Below are positions 1-5,034 of a DNA stretch of 7,190 nt, piece by piece. The position numbers were made by a program, and so were the translations under genes. The notes beneath the pieces were generated by a model. That model made no database searches and was not told the origin of the DNA. It saw only the letters and a program-made list of their open reading frames with translations. Numbering within the stretch: the stretch's first letter is position 1; each line of letters starts with the position of its first letter. This DNA comes from an uncultured Bifidobacterium sp. (GTDB lineage: Bacteria > Actinomycetota > Actinomycetes > Actinomycetales > Bifidobacteriaceae). Where the stretch lies: contig CALNAE010000247.1 in NCBI GenBank assembly GCA_937874315.1, positions 1-7,190 of the forward strand, read 5' to 3'.

Positions 1-202
1 GCAGTGATTGCAGGGTACCGACGACCGGGTCGGACTTGGGGAAGAATACGGCCGAGAAATAGGTCGCCGCCGCGATGCTGTAACAGTAGTTGTCATAGAA
101 TTCGATCGCGGTGCCGACCATCGACGCGCTGATGATTTCACCGAGGGAATCACGTTCGGTGCTCGACGAGGCCACTGCCGTCTCAGATATGGTTGTGGAC
201 AT
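1..202 (-). CDS. MFS transporter, MHS (metabolite:H+ symporter) type, N-terminal part only
   Basis: This is the first 67 codons of a gene that continues past the left edge. The reading frame begins with ATG at 202-200 and reads MSTTISETAV, followed by a hydrophilic N-terminus, then GEIISASMVGTAIEFYDNY at residues 21-39 and AVFFPKSDPVVGTL at 51-64. The pattern G-T-A-I-E-F-Y-D in the first membrane segment, followed by F-F-P and G-T-L, is characteristic of the MHS branch of the major facilitator superfamily (ProP, ShiA and KgtP relatives). These are inner-membrane proton-coupled importers of organic acids, osmolytes or similar small molecules. The start is supported by AAGGAG at 220-215, with a rather long 12-nt spacing; an AAGG at 209-206 lies closer to the ATG. 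The gene is transcribed away from the arabinofuranosidase gene. The substrate cannot be told from this fragment, and a link to the sugar genes is not shown. Confidence 0.85.
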   Translation of the reverse strand, partial: MSTTISETAVASSSTERDSLGEIISASMVGTAIEFYDNYCYSIAAATYFSAVFFPKSDPVVGTLQSL

Positions 203-323
203 ATGCCTTAGATGCTCCTTGTGCCGTTACTGCTCAGCCAAAGGGCTTCACGTACGGCCGATGATATTCGATGCTATATTCGCGAGCGTCTTGTGGATGC
301 CGTGACGGTATAGAAATCGCCGC

Positions 324-351
324 ATGATATTGCGGTCTGAAGATTTGAAAA
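324..351 (-). promoter_or_regulatory. Possible minus-strand promoter for the transporter
   Basis: On the minus strand TTTTCA (351-346, four of six matches to TTGACA) is followed after 16 nt by TATCAT (329-324, five of six matches to TATAAT). The -10 element lies inside the small hairpin CCGCA/TGCGG. It would give a leader of roughly 110 nt before the transporter ATG. A second candidate further upstream spans the G9 run (363-390). Both are weak by sequence alone. Confidence 0.3.
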
Positions 352-369
352 GAGAAAAAACGATTGTTC

Positions 370-378
370 GGGGGGGGG
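370..378. repeat. Homopolymer run of nine G (nine C on the minus strand)
   Basis: There are nine uninterrupted G residues on the plus strand. On the minus strand they form a C9 run between TTGACG (390-385) and AACAAT (368-363), which would be a 16-nt promoter spacer. Homopolymers of this length are prone to slipped-strand length change. No credible coding frame crosses it. Confidence 0.9.
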
Positions 379-522
379 TCAGCGCGTCAAAGAAGACGCG
401 ATGATAATTCGACGCATAATCTTTACGGCTGCGTTGATAACGACTTGCCGAAGAATACTGCGTTTCATAACCCTGTCCCTTCTCATATGTCGAACGAGAT
501 GGACACCGTCGCAAACCGCCGG

Positions 523-579
523 TGGGAATCTCGTGGTTCCCATTATGCGAGGATGGAACCATATGGTCTCAAGTGGTTC
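523..579 (+). promoter_or_regulatory. Cluster of overlapping, mutually exclusive inverted repeats
   Basis: Four segments can pair in sequence. TGGGAATC (523-530) pairs with GGTTCCCA (535-542) through a TCGT loop, with one G-U pair. TGGTTCC (534-540) pairs perfectly with GGAACCA (555-561). GAACCA (556-561) pairs with TGGTTC (574-579). Each pairing uses bases needed by the next, as in attenuators and riboswitch expression platforms. The middle block also contains the perfect 10-bp palindrome ACCATATGGT (558-567). It may be a structured leader or a set of protein half-sites TGGTTC/GAACCA. The inverted repeats are directly visible; their function is inferred. Confidence 0.4.
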
Positions 580-673
580 AGCATGTGGACAGACGAGCCG
601 GGTCTGAGGTCATGTGGAATCCGTGCAGACCGTGGGTGGGACGGCGAGTCCGAGGCGGCTTTATCTGCTGGTG

Positions 674-717
674 TTGACAGTAGCAAGTACAACCTTGTAC
701 TTATTGAGCCCTATAGT
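674..717 (+). promoter_or_regulatory. Candidate promoter and operator upstream of the arabinofuranosidase gene
   Basis: A perfect -35 hexamer TTGACA (674-679) is followed five bases later by an 18-bp inverted repeat, AAGTACAA-CC-TTGTACTT (685-702). The best -10 at normal distance is only TGTACT (696-701, 16-nt spacer), which lies inside the repeat. A better -10, TATAGT (712-717), is too far (32 nt) from TTGACA to pair with it and has no good -35 of its own. A repressor bound to the inverted repeat would block this promoter. The leader would be about 100 nt. Confidence 0.4.
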
Positions 718-795
718 ATTGCGTATATCGTGCCATCTTCGGAGATTGGCTTCGAACTGTACTACGGCAGTGCGGTAACGGCGCGGCGCGATGGA

Positions 796-800
796 AAGGA
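796..800 (+). promoter_or_regulatory. Ribosome binding site fixing the arabinofuranosidase start
   Basis: AAGGA, within GGAAAGGA, ends 8 nt before ATG at 809. The in-frame ATG at 791 lies upstream of this site and has no purine-rich site of its own, so 809 is preferred. Confidence 0.7.
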
Positions 801-808
801 ATACGACT

Positions 809-2362
809 ATGGCTGAACGGCATCTACTGTCATCGCGTTTGGTGGTTGATGGTGATTTTGTTGTGGCTCGGGTTGATGATCGGTTGTTTGGGTCGTTTGT
901 GGAGCATTTGGGGCGGTGTGTGTATGGCGGGATTTACGAGCCGGGGCATCCGAGTGCGGATGGGGAGGGGTTTCGTGGGGATGTGATCGATCTGGTGCGT
1001 GAGTTGGGTGTGAGCGCGGTGCGTTATCCGGGTGGTAATTTCGTGTCGGGTTATCGTTGGGAGGATGGCGTGGGGCCCGTGGACGGGCGGCCGCGTCGTC
1101 TGGATCTGGCGTGGCACAGCACGGAGACGAATCGGTTCGGTTTGCATGAGATGGCCTCGTGGCTGGGCAAGGTGGGCGGCAACGAGTTGATGGAGGCGGT
1201 GAATCTGGGCACGCGTGGCTTGCGGGACGCGTTGGACTTGGTGGAGTACGCGAACGTGCCGTCGGGCACGGCGTTGTCGGACCGGCGGCGTGCCAACGGG
1301 GCCGAGGAGCCGTTCGGCATACGCATGTGGTGTCTGGGCAACGAGATGGACGGCCCGTGGCAGTTGGGTCATAAGGAGGCCGGGGAGTACGCGGCGTTGG
1401 CGGCGTCGGTGGCGGCGGGCATGCGTCAGATCGATCCGGGGCTCGAGCTGGTGGTGTGCGGTTCGTCGGGTCATGGCATGGCCACGTTCGGCGATTGGGA
1501 GCGCACGGTGCTGGACCGGACGTATGAGCTGGTCGATTTCGTGTCGTGCCATGCCTATTATCATCCGGAGCGTTTGGCGGATGGTTCGCGTGATATGGCG
1601 AGTTTCCTGGCTTCCGGCGTCGATATGGACGGGTTCATCAGGGACGTGGCCTCGTGCATCGACGCCACGAGGGCGCGGTTGAAGAGCGGGCACGAGGTGT
1701 CCATCTCGTTCGACGAGTGGAACGTGTGGTACATCGATGATGAGCCGAGCCGTGCGCCCGAGGGCGTGGGCAACTGGCCGTCGGCGCCTCGTCTGCTCGA
1801 GGACGTGTATGGCGCGGCGGACGCGGTGGTCGTGGGGGATCTGCTGATCACGTTGCTCAGGAACGCGGATCGTGTGGGTTCGGCGAGTCTGGCGCAGTTG
1901 GTGAACGTGATCGCGCCGATCATGACGGAGCCGGGCGGTCCGGCGTGGCGGCAGACGACGTTCTATCCGTTCGCGTTGACGGCCCGGTACGCCAGGGGCG
2001 GCACGGTGCTGGAGCCCAGGTTGAGTGCGGGGACCACCGACACGGCGAAGTATGGTGAGGTGCCGGCGGTGGATGCCGTGGCGGTGCGTGGCGGGGATGG
2101 TTCGTTGAGCGTGTTCGTGGTGAATCGGGATCTGGGTCGTGAGGCCTCGTTCGAGGTCGCCGTGCCGCAGGGTGCCGGTCGGGTGTGGCGGGAGCGGGTC
2201 GCGCTCACGTTGCATGACGACGATCTGTATGCGTGCAACACGTTGGGCGATCAGACGCGGGTCGTCCCGCACGACAACGCGACGTTGAAGGTCGACGAGG
2301 CCGACGGGTCGCTGTCGATCACGCTGCCACCCGTATCTTGGACCGTAATCCACCTAAGCTGA
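809..2362 (+). CDS. abfA: Alpha-L-arabinofuranosidase, glycoside hydrolase family 51
   Basis: The 517-residue enzyme removes terminal alpha-L-arabinofuranosyl groups from arabino-oligosaccharides by a retaining mechanism. It has no signal peptide, so it acts in the cytoplasm on imported oligosaccharides, as is usual for the family. Visible family landmarks are FGSFVEHLGRCVYGGIYEP (27-45), RYPGGNFVSGYRW (72-84), WCLGNEMDG with E179 as the expected acid/base, SCHAYY, and SFDEWNVWY with E303 as the expected nucleophile. A C-terminal beta-sandwich region follows the TIM barrel. The length is normal for GH51. The start at 809 is chosen from the binding site just upstream; starting at 791 would add six residues. 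The 5' part of the gene is extremely G+T-rich on the coding strand, unlike the phosphorylase gene downstream. Two LacI-type regulator genes follow. The symbol follows common bacterial usage; some bifidobacterial homologues are called abfB. Confidence 0.95.
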   Translation: MAERHLLSSRLVVDGDFVVARVDDRLFGSFVEHLGRCVYGGIYEPGHPSADGEGFRGDVIDLVRELGVSAVRYPGGNFVSGYRWEDGVGPVDGRPRRLDLAWHSTETNRFGLHEMASWLGKVGGNELMEAVNLGTRGLRDALDLVEYANVPSGTALSDRRRANGAEEPFGIRMWCLGNEMDGPWQLGHKEAGEYAALAASVAAGMRQIDPGLELVVCGSSGHGMATFGDWERTVLDRTYELVDFVSCHAYYHPERLADGSRDMASFLASGVDMDGFIRDVASCIDATRARLKSGHEVSISFDEWNVWYIDDEPSRAPEGVGNWPSAPRLLEDVYGAADAVVVGDLLITLLRNADRVGSASLAQLVNVIAPIMTEPGGPAWRQTTFYPFALTARYARGGTVLEPRLSAGTTDTAKYGEVPAVDAVAVRGGDGSLSVFVVNRDLGREASFEVAVPQGAGRVWRERVALTLHDDDLYACNTLGDQTRVVPHDNATLKVDEADGSLSITLPPVSWTVIHLS

Positions 2363-2493
2363 CACGGGCTTTGTCGCCTCGCATCGTCGTGCGGGCGGTC
2401 GCGGTGCCGGCCATGTCGAACCATGTCGTATGGTTGATGGCGGTGGACGGAACGGATTGTGTCCGTCGTCATGCGGCGCATTGAGGAGGGCAT
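2363..2493 (+). promoter_or_regulatory. Intergenic region with a 17-bp operator-like palindrome before lacI regulator 1
   Basis: AACCAT-GTCGT-ATGGTT (2419-2435) is an inverted repeat with perfect 6-bp arms, 58 nt upstream of the regulator ATG. It overlaps a 10-bp near-tandem repeat, CCATGTCGAA/CCATGTCGTA (2411-2430). GAACCAT also occurs at 556-562 upstream of the arabinofuranosidase gene. A GC-rich stem-loop (about 2376-2396) lies just after the arabinofuranosidase stop, but no T-run follows, so it is not a normal intrinsic terminator. I see no convincing -35/-10 pair. The regulator may be read from the upstream gene's transcript and may control itself through the palindrome. Confidence 0.4.
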
Positions 2494-3609
2494 ATGAGCG
2501 ATAGGGCCACCATCGCCGATGTCGCGCGAGCGGCCGGGGTCTCCATCAAAACGGTGTCGAACGTGCTCAACCGCACCGGCAGCATGCGTCCCGAGACCAG
2601 GGACCGGGTCCAGCAGACCATGCGCGAGCTGGGGTACCGCGTCAACATGTCGGCCCGGGCCATGAAAACCGGTGGCATTGGACTGCTGGGGTTGGCCATC
2701 ACCTCCTTCGATCAGCCGTTCATGCCGTATCTTGCCGACAGCGTCGTGGACGCCGCGCGCCGGCGCGGGTATGGGGTCGTCACCGACACCTATGGATATG
2801 AACGGGGGCTGGGATCCATCATCGCGGAGACCCAGCGGCTCGCGGCCGACGGCTGGATCTTCTTCGCCAGCAGGCCGTTCGCCGATCGCATGCTGCTCAA
2901 ACAGCCGTACCCGTTGGTGGTGATCGGCGATTATCCGGTGTTCGGCATGGTCGATGCGGTCACCATGCCGAATGAAGATGCCGTATGCGACGCGGTGGGC
3001 CGGTTGCTCGATCGGGGTTGCCGTGCCATCGCATTGATCGGCGGGCTGCGGGCGGAGCATGACGATGCTGGTACCGATACCAATGCCGAAGCCAATGACG
3101 ATGTCGAAGCCGGACGTTCGCGTGAGCCGTCAGATGAAGCGTCCACGGGTGGCCTGAGGACGCGGGGGTATCGCCGCGCCCATCGTGACCGTGGTCTGCC
3201 TGTCGACGAGCGTCTGATTCGTCCGACGTCCTGGGTGCAGACTGGAGGACGCGATGCCGTGGCCGCACTGCTTGACGATCCGGGCTGCGGGATTCCCGAT
3301 GCGTTGATGTGTCTCAACGATGCCATGGCCATCGGCGCCATCCACGAGCTGCAGCGCCGTGGCATCCGAGTGCCACAGGATGTCCAGGTCTGTGGCTTCG
3401 ACGATGTCCCCGACGGGGTCGACGGTATTCCTGCTCTGACCACGATTGATCCGCACGTGAATGACTATGCGGATCATGCGGTGGATCTGCTGTTGCGCCG
3501 TATCCAGGGTTCGCGTTCGGACGCGCAGGTGTATACGACGCACTATGAGCTGGTGGTGCGCGAATCGGCGCTCGCGAATGGACGCGGTGGGGTCGAACGC
3601 GTACGATGA
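2494..3609 (+). CDS. LacI-family transcriptional regulator 1
   Basis: This is a 371-residue sugar-responsive DNA-binding protein of the LacI/GalR family. The N-terminal helix-turn-helix reads TIADVARAAGVSIKTVSNVLN (about 6-26), followed by the hinge helix around NMSARAMKTG (51-60) and a periplasmic-binding-protein-like effector domain. Family landmarks in that domain are CLNDAMAIGA (273-282) and VCGFDDVP (299-306). The start is supported by AGGAGG (2484-2489), 4 nt before ATG. An unusual feature is a hydrophilic, acid-rich segment at about residues 187-219 (AEHDDAGTDTNAEAND and on), inserted between the IGG strand and the R-GYRRA helix, where relatives normally have a short loop. The position directly behind the arabinofuranosidase gene makes that gene the natural target, with an arabinose-type ligand; this is inference. 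A second LacI gene starts 52 nt downstream and is probably co-transcribed. Confidence 0.93.
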   Translation: MSDRATIADVARAAGVSIKTVSNVLNRTGSMRPETRDRVQQTMRELGYRVNMSARAMKTGGIGLLGLAITSFDQPFMPYLADSVVDAARRRGYGVVTDTYGYERGLGSIIAETQRLAADGWIFFASRPFADRMLLKQPYPLVVIGDYPVFGMVDAVTMPNEDAVCDAVGRLLDRGCRAIALIGGLRAEHDDAGTDTNAEANDDVEAGRSREPSDEASTGGLRTRGYRRAHRDRGLPVDERLIRPTSWVQTGGRDAVAALLDDPGCGIPDALMCLNDAMAIGAIHELQRRGIRVPQDVQVCGFDDVPDGVDGIPALTTIDPHVNDYADHAVDLLLRRIQGSRSDAQVYTTHYELVVRESALANGRGGVERVR

Positions 3610-3661
3610 CGGACGTCGGCCGTGGGTTGGCATCGGTGACGAAACCAATGAGGAGGTCGCT

Positions 3662-4756
3662 ATGGTAGGCATGCGAGATGTGGCCAGAGAGGCCGGTGCC
3701 TCGCTGAGCACGGTGTCGCTTGTGGTGAATGGCAACGGCTATGTGTCGCGTGATATGCGCACCCGCATCGAACGCGCCATGGCGACTTTGCATTATGTGC
3801 CCAATGAGCTGGCCCGCAATCTCTTTCGTGATCGGACCGATATCATCGGCATGATCATCCCGACCATCCGGCACCCGTTCTTCGCCACATTGACCGCAGC
3901 GGTGCAGCGGGTGTTGTCCGCTCAGGGATTTCGTACGTTGCTGTGCTCGACGGTGGATGCCAAGGAAGGCGAGGCCGAATACGTCGACATGTTGCAACGG
4001 CACATGATGGATGGCATCATCATGGCCTCGCATACCGAACACGATGTGAACTATTGGGAATCCATCGCTCGTCCCGTCGTGGCCTTTGACCGGTATCTTG
4101 GGCCGGGGATCCCGGCGATCGGATCGGACCATGAACAGGGCGGTGCCATGGAGGCGCGGCTCCTATTGCGCACGGGTGCTAGGCATGTGGTCATGATTGG
4201 CGGCCCGCGAATTCAGTTCCATGATCTTGCTCGCGCCGATGGTTCCGAACAAGGCGGTGAAGCAGGGACCACCTTCCCCACCGTCCGGCATTATCTGAGA
4301 CTGGAGTACGAATTGTCGCGGGCCGGCATCCGATACGATTATCTCGAGGCGGGGGAGGTCGATGATTTCGATGGATATGCCAAGGCTGCGCATGAGGTGT
4401 TCGAACGGTTCGATGACGTTGATGCCATCGTCAGCTCCGATATCGGTGGCGCCTGCTGCGTGCAGGAGGCATTGGAGCGGGGCATCAACGTCCCGCGCGA
4501 TCTGCAGATCATCGCGTACGACGGTTCTTATATCACGCGGGTGGCGGGTATGAAACTAACCGCCGTTCATCAGAATTTTCAGGGTATAGCGGATGTGTTG
4601 TGCCGTCGTATGATCGACGCAATCGAGGACGAGCCTTCGGCGCGCGGCGAGGCCGGCAAGGGCTCGGATGCGCGAGGTCCGCTGTCTTCAGGCGCCTCCG
4701 GCGCGCAGGGGGACCTGATTCCTGTGAACATGGTCGTTGGACAGACGACGAGGTAG
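3662..4756 (+). CDS. LacI-family transcriptional regulator 2
   Basis: This is a second LacI/GalR-type regulator, 364 residues. The helix-turn-helix MRDVAREAGASLSTVSLVVN (4-23) lies unusually near the N-terminus, followed by hinge residues NELARNLFRDRT (48-59). The effector domain has IIGMIIPTIRHPFFATL (61-77), the LIIAYDGSYIT-type strand (282-291) and the closing LIPVNMVVGQTTR (352-364). The start at 3662 follows AGGAGG (3651-3656) with 5-nt spacing; the frame stays open upstream to 3461 inside regulator 1, but no start there has a binding site. Two non-conserved segments stand out: about 187-207, and a Gly/Ser/Ala-rich stretch (about 324-350) before the last strand. It is only distantly similar to regulator 1, so the pair is not a recent duplication. 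It precedes sucrose phosphorylase and could repress it in response to sucrose or another sugar (inference). Its stop codon lies in a 13-bp tandem duplication. Confidence 0.93.
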   Translation: MVGMRDVAREAGASLSTVSLVVNGNGYVSRDMRTRIERAMATLHYVPNELARNLFRDRTDIIGMIIPTIRHPFFATLTAAVQRVLSAQGFRTLLCSTVDAKEGEAEYVDMLQRHMMDGIIMASHTEHDVNYWESIARPVVAFDRYLGPGIPAIGSDHEQGGAMEARLLLRTGARHVVMIGGPRIQFHDLARADGSEQGGEAGTTFPTVRHYLRLEYELSRAGIRYDYLEAGEVDDFDGYAKAAHEVFERFDDVDAIVSSDIGGACCVQEALERGINVPRDLQIIAYDGSYITRVAGMKLTAVHQNFQGIADVLCRRMIDAIEDEPSARGEAGKGSDARGPLSSGASGAQGDLIPVNMVVGQTTR

Positions 4757-4771
4757 CGCGACGAGGTAGCG
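4746..4771. repeat. Exact tandem duplication of 13 bp spanning the regulator 2 stop codon
   Basis: CGACGAGGTAGCG occurs at 4746-4758 and again at 4759-4771 with no gap. The first copy carries the TAG stop (4754-4756). Because 13 is not a multiple of three, the second TAG is out of frame; reading through the first stop would end at TGA 4775-4777. Confidence 0.9.
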
Positions 4772-4842
4772 TCGTGATGGTGGTGACGGTGGTGGTGACG
4801 GTCGTGATGGTGGTGGTGACGGTCGTGATGGTGGGGATGGTG
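4771..4842. repeat. G/T-rich tandem repeats with triplet phase
   Basis: Two interlocked motifs repeat. GTCGTGATGGTGG starts at 4771, 4801 and 4822. GGTGGTGACGGT starts at 4779, 4791 and 4812. Offsets of 30, 21 and 12 are all multiples of three, so the block consists of GTG/ATG/ACG/GTC-like triplets. It lies between the regulator 2 stop and the sucrose phosphorylase promoter region. No ribosome binding site or credible protein is attached to it. On the opposite strand it would read as His/Asp/Arg repeats, which I treat as incidental. Confidence 0.85.
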
Positions 4843-4854
4843 TCCGATAACGGT

Positions 4855-4898
4855 TCGGGTGCCGGACGGCCGATACGACCGCCTCGGGCACGACCCGA
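4855..4898 (+). other. GC-rich imperfect inverted repeat, possible RNA stem-loop
   Basis: TCGGGTGCC (4855-4863) can pair with GGCA (4887-4890) and CCCGA (4894-4898), leaving CGA as a bulge. A competing small hairpin TCGGG/CCCGA sits at 4884-4898. No T-run follows, so it is not a standard intrinsic terminator for the lacI genes, though it could weakly slow or end their transcript. Confidence 0.3.
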
Positions 4899-4932
4899 TA
4901 CGTGGCGGCGACATGCGGCTCTTCCGTGTGGC

Positions 4933-4964
4933 TTGTGTTCGGGGAGGCACTACGGTAGTATAAA
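4933..4964 (+). promoter_or_regulatory. Candidate promoter of sucrose phosphorylase
   Basis: TTGTGT (4933-4938) is followed after 17 nt by TAGTAT (4956-4961), and the overlapping TATAAA (4959-4964) matches TATAAT at five of six positions with a 20-nt spacer. This is the most AT-rich point in a GC-rich intergenic region. The -35 is poor. The leader to the phosphorylase ATG would be about 65 nt. Confidence 0.45.
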
Positions 4965-4991
4965 ACCGGTTCGATACCGGGGGTAACCCGG
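4964..4991 (+). promoter_or_regulatory. Operator-like palindromes just downstream of the -10 element
   Basis: AACCGGTT (4964-4971) is a perfect 8-bp palindrome with a central CG step, the usual centre of LacI-family operators, and it overlaps the end of TATAAA. It is followed by CCGGG-GGTAA-CCCGG (4977-4991), a 5-bp-arm inverted repeat. A repressor bound here would block initiation. The LacI-type regulator encoded immediately upstream is the obvious candidate, but binding is inferred. Confidence 0.4.
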
Positions 4992-5034
4992 CTGCCGAAT
5001 GCCATATCCGTGACTATGACGTCAAAGGGGTCTC

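Larger units (their letters stand above)
203..808. other. Long divergent intergenic region without a convincing gene
   Basis: This 606-base stretch separates the divergently read transporter and arabinofuranosidase genes. It is visibly more AT-rich than the flanking coding DNA. The open frames crossing it (for example minus 562-248 and plus 364-816) lack ribosome binding sites, give no recognisable protein and do not resemble the neighbours in codon choice. It holds a G9 run (370-378), a short hairpin CCGCA/TGCGG (320-335), a cluster of overlapping inverted repeats (523-579) and a promoter-like block with an 18-bp inverted repeat (674-702). The length suggests either complex regulation of two divergent genes or the remains of a decayed gene; the sequence does not decide between them. 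Confidence 0.6.

Noticed and set aside
248..562. Minus-strand frame of 104 codons upstream of the transporter.
   Set aside because: No binding site before its ATG, no recognisable domain, and it crosses the homopolymer run and hairpin elements; a real small gene cannot be fully excluded.
364..816. Plus-strand frame of 150 codons ending inside the start of the arabinofuranosidase gene.
   Set aside because: It begins with TTG at the G9 run, has no ribosome binding site, no family resemblance and atypical codons; intergenic regulatory DNA explains it better.
830..2353. Open frame of 507 codons on the strand opposite the arabinofuranosidase gene.
   Set aside because: Its codons are exact reverse complements of the GH51 codons. 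It stays open only because the real gene avoids TTA, CTA and TCA, and the protein is Arg/His-rich with no recognisable motif.
2376..2396. Stem-loop after the arabinofuranosidase gene as an intrinsic terminator.
   Set aside because: The stem has a bulge and is not followed by a T-run.
3461..3661. Upstream extension of the regulator 2 reading frame inside regulator 1.
   Set aside because: The extension is a frame shadow of regulator 1 (Arg/Cys/Trp-rich), while the LacI helix-turn-helix and a good AGGAGG place the start at 3662.
4746..4842. Possible CRISPR-like array in the repeat block.
   Set aside because: Repeats are short, degenerate and directly abutting, without unique spacers or cas genes.
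4579..4950. Minus-strand frame encoding a striking His/Asp/Arg repeat, like a metal-binding peptide.
   Set aside because: The His run is simply the reverse reading of the G/T triplet repeats. The frame overlaps the end of regulator 2 and the phosphorylase promoter and has no start signals.
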